Source: a virus. From it: a stretch of DNA of 31,352 bases. The stretch is from the IMG/VR virus record IMGVR_UViG_3300032093_000557, positions 1 to 31,352 of that record; one strand, written 5' to 3'. Below the pieces are notes generated by a model that was not told where the DNA came from, searched no databases, and saw only the letters and a list, made by a program, of their open reading frames with translations. The position numbers were made by a program, and so were the translations under genes. Of this stretch, positions 8,212 to 16,300 are shown piece after piece (position 1 is the first letter of the stretch; the number at the start of each line of letters is the position of its first letter).

Positions 8212-9822
8212 TTATAAAATTATTGCTTTCTTTGCTATGAGATTACTTAGCGTAGGATTAGAGAAATTTCCATAGAAAGAATCTTCACTTCCGTCTGTTG
8301 CTATGTATCTATAATATGTTACATCAGTTCCAGTAGTTTCGTATACATATGAATACACTTCACCAGTTCCTATAGTTGCTAATAATGTTGGAGTTGTCTT
8401 GTAACCTCTTACTAATGTCATCCAATCAAGTAAAGTACCTTGAAAATATTTTGCAGATACTGTATCTATTACATTTAAATCGTTGCTTACAAAAATGTTA
8501 TTAGCTGTTAAGTTTACAGAATTAGCACTTACATAAGAATATGCAGTTTGCCAATTACCAGAAAGCTCTTTCAGGTCAGTACCTTGATAGTTCCAATTAG
8601 CAGAATTTGAACTGACTGTTGTAAAAGTAGAATCCCAAAACCCAGTTAAAGATCTAACTAGTAAATCTGCACCAGATGAACCATAAGCAGCTTCCCATTC
8701 AGCCGAGTTTGTTTGAACTGTTGTATAAACAGAATCATAATAACCAGTTAATGATCTAACACCAGTGTCAATAGTAATATTTGATAGACTAACATTTTCC
8801 CATAGTGTGTTTGTTGAGTTTCTTCTTATTATATCACCAGCAGATACACTAGTAATTAAAACATCATGTATTTCATTTAATTCGTATCCGTTTTGAACTT
8901 TAATAAAAGCGATTCCATTTCCATTATTTGCTCTTTCAACAACACCTAAATATACACCATGGTTTGGTGCTATTGGCTTTATATTAGTAAATGAACCTGC
9001 TGTTGAACCCAACCATAAAGAATCTCCAGAATTAAATGATCCTAGAGCTAATCCGTCCATAGAACCACCTATAGTTATGTATCCAGTTTCGTTTGGTGGA
9101 ATTGTCTCGTTTACAATACCAAGAGTTTTAGATGATGTGGATTCGCTAGTATTTGAAGCTAATTTTACTGATAGTTTATCTCCATGAGAACCAAAAGCAT
9201 ATACTACATTTCCTCTTACTAAATTTGTACTTTCTGCATTAGAAACCAATGCTACGACATTAGGTGCAGATACATTAAGTATTCCAGACCCGTCTCCAAA
9301 TATAGTGTTAGTAGCACTTATGTTATTTACATATGTAAAATCAGATGCATGAGAACTTAAATCAGAACCTAAAACAAATACATTTGAATGATTTATAAGA
9401 TTTCCAGATCCAGCAGCAATAAAAGAATAATCTCCACTAGCATTTATTTTATTTTTTAAACCAGAACCTATTAAAGAAAAATCACCAGCAATGTCGTTAT
9501 CTTCACCATTTATTACAGAAGATCCACCACCTGTTATATCATTATTATAACCACCAAGAACAGAAGCATAAACCTGATTGACTGTATTGTTTCCGTAATT
9601 AAAATTAACAGAACTATAGTAATGATTTAATGTATATGGATAATCATTACTATTTAAAAAAGAAACTATAGAAGAAACAGAATCACTTACTGTTTTTGTA
9701 AACAGTTTTCCGTCCACTGTATTAATTCCTAGTTCACCTAATTCTAGAGAACTTAAACGAGGAATAACACCAGAAACGTTGTTTCTTTTTATTAAGATAA
9801 GATTTTCTGTCTCAGAAGCCAT
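8212..9822 (-). CDS. Tail fibre protein with YadA-like head repeats
   Basis: A 536-residue protein. The N-terminus (LILIKRNN..., PRLSSLELGELGINTVDGKLF) is the widespread phage fibre attachment motif, ending in a GELxINTxDGKLF turn. Residues about 75-150 carry degenerate repeats of the YadA/trimeric autotransporter head type (SVLGGYNNDITG, SVINGEDNDIAG, SLIGSGLKNKI, SFIAAGSGNLI), which build left-handed trimeric beta-rolls. Residues about 355-450 hold three repeats built on LTGYYDS, LTGFWDS and LSGNWQT, each followed by an xxVxxNSAxW-like stretch. The C-terminus looks like a short trimerisation or tip domain. It is one of three fibre-like genes in a row and probably a trimeric host-recognition fibre. 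Confidence 0.8.
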   Translation of the reverse strand: MASETENLILIKRNNVSGVIPRLSSLELGELGINTVDGKLFTKTVSDSVSSIVSFLNSNDYPYTLNHYYSSVNFNYGNNTVNQVYASVLGGYNNDITGGGSSVINGEDNDIAGDFSLIGSGLKNKINASGDYSFIAAGSGNLINHSNVFVLGSDLSSHASDFTYVNNISATNTIFGDGSGILNVSAPNVVALVSNAESTNLVRGNVVYAFGSHGDKLSVKLASNTSESTSSKTLGIVNETIPPNETGYITIGGSMDGLALGSFNSGDSLWLGSTAGSFTNIKPIAPNHGVYLGVVERANNGNGIAFIKVQNGYELNEIHDVLITSVSAGDIIRRNSTNTLWENVSLSNITIDTGVRSLTGYYDSVYTTVQTNSAEWEAAYGSSGADLLVRSLTGFWDSTFTTVSSNSANWNYQGTDLKELSGNWQTAYSYVSANSVNLTANNIFVSNDLNVIDTVSAKYFQGTLLDWMTLVRGYKTTPTLLATIGTGEVYSYVYETTGTDVTYYRYIATDGSEDSFYGNFSNPTLSNLIAKKAIIL

Positions 9823-9824
9823 AC

Positions 9825-9965
9825 TTATTTTTTAAGTTGTTTTATGACTGGAATTTTTTCATTATTTTTTGATTCTTTGAAATCAAAGTTTTTATTAAAC
9901 TCTTTTATTTTAGAAGAGTTTATTTTTTCTTTGTTTAAAAGTTTTTTAAAAAAATCAAATATCAT
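9825..9965 (-). CDS. Small basic protein (46 residues), unknown
   Basis: ATG at 9965 opens a 46-residue frame beginning MIFDFFKKLLNK and ending IKQLKK, stop at 9825, two bases before the next fibre start codon. It is Lys/Asn-rich with an amphipathic N-terminal helix. I do not recognise it. Support is positional: it fills the gap between a strong terminator and the fibre gene, and its start is preceded by TTTGTAAATAAATAT, the same string that precedes the gp68-like gene start. It might be a small structural or assembly factor, but nothing in the sequence proves that. Confidence 0.5.
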   Translation of the reverse strand: MIFDFFKKLLNKEKINSSKIKEFNKNFDFKESKNNEKIPVIKQLKK

Positions 9966-9980
9966 ATATTTATTTACAAA

Positions 9981-10019
9981 AAAACCCGAATTGGAAACAA
10001 CCAATTCGGGTTTTTTTTT
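9981..10019 (-). terminator. Strong intrinsic terminator (bidirectional)
   Basis: A perfect 10-base stem (CCCGAATTGG at 9985-9994 with CCAATTCGGG at 10001-10010) closes a 6-base loop, with an A-run on one side and nine T on the other. It therefore works on either strand. On the minus strand it follows the stop of the fibre gene at 10036. It is the only clear rho-independent terminator found in the window. Confidence 0.93.
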
Positions 10020-10035
10020 CTTGTTTTAATTTATT

Positions 10036-11031
10036 TTAAAAACTTCCCCCATCAATGATGAAGTTAGTTAATGTTGATGTTTCAGCTGTACCTGTAATGT
10101 TACCGGTAATTGTTAAGTTTGAACCAAAAGTAACAGAACTGTCTACATCTAATGTACCGGTAAAATCACCATTTACACCAAAAACATTACCTGATGCAGA
10201 AACGTTTCCAAACACTGTTAATTTTTCGTTTGGAGTACTTGTTCCAATACCAACATATCCAGCAGAACCTGTTTTACCATCGATATATAATGCTATATTT
10301 GCATCATCATAAAAGGCAGCAACAGCTTGTTCACCAGTTTGAGTAACTTCTAAAGCTGGACCAGTACCACTATTTGTAATATCAAATGCACTAGTTGTTG
10401 TTACACTAGTATTAAGAGTGGTTGTGTTTCCATTAACTGTAAGATCTCCAGTAACAGTAATATTACCAGAAGCAGTAACATCAACGAAAGTAGCATTTCT
10501 TGAAGAATCAATAACTTCCGTACCATCTATTTGATAAGAATTAGCATCAACATAAGATGTTGCATCAACATAACCAGTTACGATTAAATTATTATCAACT
10601 GTTAATTGGTTTTCAAAATATTTTTCACCTGAAATTGTCTGATTTGTAGAACGATCAACAAAATTTAAGGCAATGCTATCATTAATATCATCTACATAAA
10701 GTTTGGTAACTGCATCATAATCATTTACAGGAGTACCAATATCTGTTAGTACATTTCCATTAAAATCTAAAGTTGAATTAGAAGAAACAGTTACAGATGA
10801 TAAAGTAGTTAAACCAGTAAAAGTTTTATCACCTTCAATTGTTTGTGAAGTAGTGCGATTAACAAATGCACCATCACCACCAATAGCAATAGTTCCTAAA
10901 CCACTAGCACCATAGTAGAGTGTATAGTTCTTTTCGTTGAAACCAAGCTCACCCCCTGAAAGAACTGGCAAGGAATTGAGTGGGCTGTCTGGTAGACGGC
11001 GTTTAATTAAGATTGTATTTATTGTTGACAT
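10036..11031 (-). CDS. Tail fibre-like structural protein with IDGGSF C-terminus
   Basis: A 331-residue protein starting at ATG 11031; a TTG two codons upstream is in frame but is less likely. The N-terminus (INTILIKRRLP, then PVLSGGELGFNEKNYTLYYG) is the same fibre-attachment module as in the neighbour at 8212. The middle repeats tandem beta-strand units such as NQTISGEKYFENQLTV, TVNGNTTTL and VGIGTSTPNEKL, common in long phage fibres and trimeric intramolecular-chaperone fibres. The protein ends FIIDGGSF, a tail-fibre terminus often seen in T4-like aquatic phages. GATAAGTA lies 9 bases before the ATG as a possible late promoter, and the strong terminator lies right after its stop. Confidence 0.75.
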   Translation of the reverse strand: MSTINTILIKRRLPDSPLNSLPVLSGGELGFNEKNYTLYYGASGLGTIAIGGDGAFVNRTTSQTIEGDKTFTGLTTLSSVTVSSNSTLDFNGNVLTDIGTPVNDYDAVTKLYVDDINDSIALNFVDRSTNQTISGEKYFENQLTVDNNLIVTGYVDATSYVDANSYQIDGTEVIDSSRNATFVDVTASGNITVTGDLTVNGNTTTLNTSVTTTSAFDITNSGTGPALEVTQTGEQAVAAFYDDANIALYIDGKTGSAGYVGIGTSTPNEKLTVFGNVSASGNVFGVNGDFTGTLDVDSSVTFGSNLTITGNITGTAETSTLTNFIIDGGSF

Positions 11032-11040
11032 AGGCAAAAA

Positions 11041-11048
11041 TACTTATC
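11041..11048 (-). promoter_or_regulatory. Candidate late promoter GATAAGTA
   Basis: On the minus strand GATAAGTA followed by a T-run, 9 bases before the ATG at 11031. The same eight bases occur 8 bases before the minus-strand ATG at 26094. Similar to the T4 late element TATAAATA. Confidence 0.35.
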
Positions 11049-11098
11049 TTTTTAATTATACAATTTAAAAAAAAAACAAATAATTTTAAATTTTTTTT

Positions 11099-11440
11099 TT
11101 AAAAAAAACCAGCATCAACAACACCAGCTTGAATATAATCTGTTACCTGCTGCCAACCACCAGAAAAACTTTGTTGTATAGTATCCATTTCTTCCGCTGT
11201 TTCCAACCATTTTCCTGTTAATGTTTGCATCAAATTAACTTCTGCAACTTCTTCTGGATTAAGATAAAGAGCAGAGTTTGCTATTAAGTTATTTACTGCA
11301 CTGTCAATTTTGTTTTGATATAAACTAATAGCAATATTAAAAAGATTGTTTATTTCATCAAAATGAGGAGCACTATCATTAACAATTACTGTTAAATCAC
11401 AATTATCTTCTTCGTTTATTATAACAGTTGTATCACTCAT
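11099..11440 (-). CDS. Small acidic protein with fibre-like SGxW repeats
   Basis: A 113-residue acidic protein directly after the portal gene (1 base between its ATG and the portal stop), so probably co-translated. The N-terminal half is acidic with alternating strands (TVIINEEDN, LTVIVNDS), followed by a helix. The C-terminal part contains LTGKWLETAEEMD and FSGGWQQVTDYIQAG, resembling the LTGFWDS and LSGNWQTAYSYV repeats of the fibre at 8212. It ends VVDAGFF, reminiscent of the IDGGSF end of the next gene. This suggests a small structural protein related to the fibres, perhaps a connector or a detached repeat module. I know no family for it. Confidence 0.55.
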   Translation of the reverse strand: MSDTTVIINEEDNCDLTVIVNDSAPHFDEINNLFNIAISLYQNKIDSAVNNLIANSALYLNPEEVAEVNLMQTLTGKWLETAEEMDTIQQSFSGGWQQVTDYIQAGVVDAGFF

Positions 11441-11441
11441 T

Positions 11442-13346
11442 TTAAGTAGGCGTTGATGGTGTTTCTGGTGGTGTCTCTGGTGATTGATTTACTTCGGATT
11501 CAGGTGGAGTAGGTGCACCAGTTACAGGTGTCTCAGAGCCTCCAAATTCAGGTATTTCTGCACTAGTAGAGCCACCACCAACCGATCCACCCGATGGTAA
11601 TCCCTCACCAGCAGCACTAGCTTCTTGAGCGGCATTTTGTGTGGCTTCCATTTGCTCTCTCCAATTTGGTCCAGCTGCTTGAATTTGCTGAAGTTCCCAA
11701 GCTAATGCGGCATCCTTCCTCTTCCATTCCATATTTTCACTTATCGAGGAATCTGACATTTCCAAATAATATCTTTGCGCAAAAGTATTAGAAATTCCTT
11801 CATTTTGAGACATATCACTAAAGTTTTTAAGTTTTAATTCTAATAGTTGTTGTTGTCTAATGGCAAAGAAATTAGAAGGAGGAACCATTTCAAGATTAAA
11901 ATAAGATTCTTGAAGTTTATATTCTTTCCATAATCCGGTTAATTTTAAATGAGTTATAAATGATGTTTTAATTCCAGAACTGAATTGATTTTGAAGCCTA
12001 ACAATAAATTTAGCAAATCTTAATTCCTCTTTAAGAATTTCTGCACCATCTTTAAATGATTCTTGTGGATTCAATCTGCTTGTGGGAACCTTTAAGCTCT
12101 TATAAAGTTTTAATACAAAATAATTTAAATCATCAAGCTGTCCTAAGTTTTGACCACCTTGAAGAACTTGGACATCAGATCCTTGTTCCCCTGCTCTTTT
12201 TGCAAACCAAAAAGAATCTAACATTGATTGTGGGTCATAAACATTTCCAGCAGATCCTCCACCAGATGCACTATTGGCTGATTGACTATCATATGTTTTT
12301 TTAGTCCAATATTTTTGCATTAAACTTTTTACATATGCTTCTGCTTTAGCCGGAGGCATGTTTCCCACATCTATGACAAATTTCAATCTTTCTGGTGCTC
12401 TAACCATTCTATAAATGATAATAGCATCTTCTAAAAGAGATAATAGTTTATATGCCCTTCTACAATTTTCTATAAATGGTAATTTAATTGTTACATTATC
12501 ATTCCATATACCAGAATCTATGTATGTAACCTGATTACCTTCTAATGTAATCATCTGGTGTTGCAAAGTATTTGCATTACCTATATTAGTCGGAAGATTA
12601 TTTGCGTTTGGTGTAAAATTAGGATTTCTTGGATCAGCTTGATTTACAAAATTTATTGGTTTTTGAAATAAGAAATTTTGAATTATATTATTTTGGACAT
12701 TATCGTAAATGGGATTTATGAGTTCACCAGGTATAGAAAGAACACCTATAACACCTTTGTCTTTTCTTTCTTCGTGTACAATATTTTCAAAGAAAATTTC
12801 TCCCTCGGTTAAAAGTTTTCTACAATAACCCCAACCTTTTGAATCAAGATCAAAACATTGTACAAATTTATAAAATTCTTTTTGTATTTCTGTTTTTGTT
12901 TCTTCGTCTATTTTTGTTATATTTGTAAAATTTATTTTTATAACTCTACCATTTTCATCCTTCGTTATAAATTCATCACAAATCTCGTCCAAACAATCAG
13001 ATACTTCTGCAAATGCAGCCATTCTTCTGTACTCTGAAAGTCTTCTTTGTTTATCAACATCCAAATTGGCATATATGTATTGATGATAACCTTTGTCAGA
13101 TCCAAAAACATTAGCAGGATTCATTGCATTGAATCCATCTTGGTTTAAATAAGGACCAACCAAAACAGATTGTTTCATTACATTCATCTGATATCTCTTA
13201 GATAACCTGTCAAACAATTCATACTTCGGATTGTTTGTTTCTGTTTCCATAACATCATTTATAAAAGGAAGTTTTGAAACTAATGAACTCATAAAAGATC
13301 TACCATTATCTTTTTGAATGTTTGCTTGTGGTGTTATTTCTGACAT
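11442..13346 (-). CDS. 20: Portal vertex protein, T4 gp20-like
   Basis: A 634-residue portal protein, longer than T4 gp20 (524). It shows the family pattern: a disordered N-terminus, then YRRMAAFAEVSDCLDEICDE near residues 106-125, a strand-rich wing, the RAYKLLSLLEDAIIIYRMVRAPERLKFVIDVGNMP region (near 300-330), then the clip and stem with LKVPTSRLNPQ. The final roughly 80 residues are Pro, Glu, Ser and Gly-rich and look disordered; they account for much of the extra length. The dodecameric ring nucleates head assembly and is the DNA gate. In T4 it is followed by genes 67, 68 and 21; here fibre and neck genes intervene. An AATAAATA motif lies 11 bases before the ATG. Confidence 0.93.
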   Translation of the reverse strand: MSEITPQANIQKDNGRSFMSSLVSKLPFINDVMETETNNPKYELFDRLSKRYQMNVMKQSVLVGPYLNQDGFNAMNPANVFGSDKGYHQYIYANLDVDKQRRLSEYRRMAAFAEVSDCLDEICDEFITKDENGRVIKINFTNITKIDEETKTEIQKEFYKFVQCFDLDSKGWGYCRKLLTEGEIFFENIVHEERKDKGVIGVLSIPGELINPIYDNVQNNIIQNFLFQKPINFVNQADPRNPNFTPNANNLPTNIGNANTLQHQMITLEGNQVTYIDSGIWNDNVTIKLPFIENCRRAYKLLSLLEDAIIIYRMVRAPERLKFVIDVGNMPPAKAEAYVKSLMQKYWTKKTYDSQSANSASGGGSAGNVYDPQSMLDSFWFAKRAGEQGSDVQVLQGGQNLGQLDDLNYFVLKLYKSLKVPTSRLNPQESFKDGAEILKEELRFAKFIVRLQNQFSSGIKTSFITHLKLTGLWKEYKLQESYFNLEMVPPSNFFAIRQQQLLELKLKNFSDMSQNEGISNTFAQRYYLEMSDSSISENMEWKRKDAALAWELQQIQAAGPNWREQMEATQNAAQEASAAGEGLPSGGSVGGGSTSAEIPEFGGSETPVTGAPTPPESEVNQSPETPPETPSTPT

Positions 13347-13357
13347 TTTAGTATTGT

Positions 13358-13365
13358 TATTTATT
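13358..13365 (-). promoter_or_regulatory. Candidate late promoter before portal gene
   Basis: On the minus strand AATAAATA, 11 bases before the portal ATG at 13346, overlapping the stop codon of the upstream giant gene. It shares seven of eight bases with the T4 late element. AT-rich surroundings make this uncertain. Confidence 0.3.
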
Positions 13366-16300
13366 AATCTTCTTGTAAGAATTCAAGATAATCTTGTTCT
13401 TTATTATCATATGTTAAATTTTCGTAATTCTCTGGATTTTGTTCATCTTTTGGATAATCGTTTGTTGAAAGTCTGGTTTTATCGTATTCTACATCATTAT
13501 AATTTATTTTCAAATAATTTTCATCTAATTCTATAAATCTTGAATCAGATTTTAATTTAAATAAAGAATAATTATTTCCGTATAAATCCATTTTCCAACT
13601 TGTTACAACACCTAAATCAACCAAATATTTTTTTCTTCTATCAAGATAAACATCCTTTGAAACTTCTCCTCTGAAGTTTAATCCACTACCAGTCCATCTC
13701 CTATTTTCATTATAAAATTGAAACGGATCAGTTGCTCTACTAACACCATATTGATTTATTCCCAATATTTCGTATTCACTTTGATATGGTGTGAATTTTT
13801 GTGTATTCTTTGTATTTGTTATTATACCAGAGACTTCACCTGAACCATACGGCATCATCATCCATCTATTATCTATATAAGATATTTTAGTTGGAGATAT
13901 ATTATCAACATTTGATAAACCTCTGGTAATAGGTCCATATTTCTCGGGATCTAAAAATATAGGTTCTATTTTGTTTTTCTCAAGTTCATAAACCTTTGCC
14001 TCATCTATTTGAATATTATAACCTATACCAGCAAAGAAAGGAACACCTAATTTTGTTGGTAATAAATAATGACCAATTTGTTTTTTAGAAACAAAATTAT
14101 TTGTGTATGGGATAGTTGCTATTGTTGGAAAGTTTACATTGTCCAAATGTGCATATGGATTTTTTGCTTGTAATATTTTACCGGAAAGTAATTGTGAATA
14201 TGTTGGATTACATTTATATAACAAGAAAAGATCTTGATTAAAAGAAAAACCATTTCTAGCAAAATAATTATATTTTGCTGGTTTGAACTCGTAAGTTTCT
14301 TCTAATAAAAGATCTGATTTTTCAAAAGTTCCTTTTGCTATGTATTCTAAAGAATCATTTTTAAATAACTTGGATAAATTTGAATATTGTTTGGAGAATT
14401 CTATTTTATTCCATTGATAATTTGTTTTATTTTCTTTAAATGAAATTTTATGAGAGAATTTAACTCTTTCTGGGCTTCTTCTTACATACTCAATATGATC
14501 GCTATATCCGAGAATCATGTCAGAAACTTCTGGTTGTTTTATTGGCAAATAATCCAACCATCTAACATGACCACCCATGTAAATGAGTTCTTTATTAAAG
14601 TTATTATCGTTATCTTCATCTACATATGCTTTACCCCAAAATGGTTTAGCACCTTTATAAACATCTATACTATCATTAATATATTTGTTGTTAGAATAAT
14701 CCCACCCTCTCAATGGTATTTTTATTGTAAAATACTTAGATGGTGTTGAAAATGAAATATATTCATCTAAAGGCGAAGAATAATTCATCGATTCTCTATG
14801 AACATATGCTATATTATCATTAGGTCTTAAAATAATGTCACTATCTTCTTCTGTAGAAATCCAATCACCGTTTCCATTTCTAACCATTTTCATCCATTTT
14901 GATCTAACATCACCACATTGGGATATTCTGTAAACAATATCTCTTATGACTCTTTCAATATTGTCAAATTCATTTACATTTAAATATTTTTGTAAATTAA
15001 AATATAACCCTTTTGTTGCAATAGTTTCCATTACATTGTTTAAAACAGAAAGAGGTCCAACATCAATCGATTGAATTTGAACTATGGATTCGTTTGTTAT
15101 TACCCAACTTGATCCATTCCATTTATATGTAGTGTTAATATCGTCAATATAATAGGCATCATTTTTAGCAACATCTGTTATATTGTTTAACTCTGAAAAT
15201 GTATTAAGACTAGCTATTAAATTTAAATTTCCTGTAATTTCATCTATATAAGAAGGTAGTAATATATTACCATACTTATCTTTAGCTAAGTCTGATGTCT
15301 CATTTCCATCACTAATAATGATAATTCTTTTTATTGCATCAGGTCTAGGTTGATTAAAAACAGGAACTCTTTGAGCATTTACAATTGTTGCATTTACATC
15401 AGAACAAAATTTATTTAAATTTAAAACGCTTTTTTTATTATTTTCTGTTATTTGTGTTGTTAAAAGATAGTATGCAAATTTTACAGCATCGTATATATTT
15501 GTTCTATACGTAAACTCGTTATTTTCATTATAATCCTCTAATATATTCAGAAAAGAAAACATGTCTGGAAAAAAAGAAATATAAGATGCTCTTATTTGCC
15601 TAGAATCAAAAGCAACTATACCTACCTGAACATTGTCAGAAACATTTGAAAGAATAGATTTTACAATTTCTTTAGAAGTATCTAAATTATATTTTTGTGA
15701 TTGACTTATATCAACACATAAAACTATATCATATGGTTGAGATGATAAACATTTTGCGTGTTGTTTCTTGTAATCATAAGAAATTACTAATTTTGGTCCA
15801 GAATTATCTACTTTTTTAAGATGTGATCTAAAATAAGTGTATCTTCTACCAGTCTTTAAAACCATCATTGCACCTGTTGATGTTTTCCAAGAACCAAACC
15901 CAAAACCAACTAAATTTGAATTTAAAGAATTTAATTGGAAAAAGGAAAATTGAGGACTTGATTTATAATCAAGACATCTTGTATCTTGCCAAGTAGTAAA
16001 ATCAAAATCTTCAGCAAGACCTTGTGGATCTGCATAAAGAACATCACACATTCCATCATAATCTGTTACATTTTTACCCTTATGTCCTATCGGGGAATAT
16101 AAAACAGATTTACAAGTACATAAATTCCAAAAATCTACATTATTTGTTATTGGTTTTGGATTTGAATAATCTTGATTTATGTAGTAATCTCTGTTCCTAT
16201 CATCATATTCACAATTTGTTTGATGGCTTGAATAATAAAAAACCTCATCTGCTAAAGTATCTTCTCCACACCATATAAAAGATACTCTTTTACCCGAATC

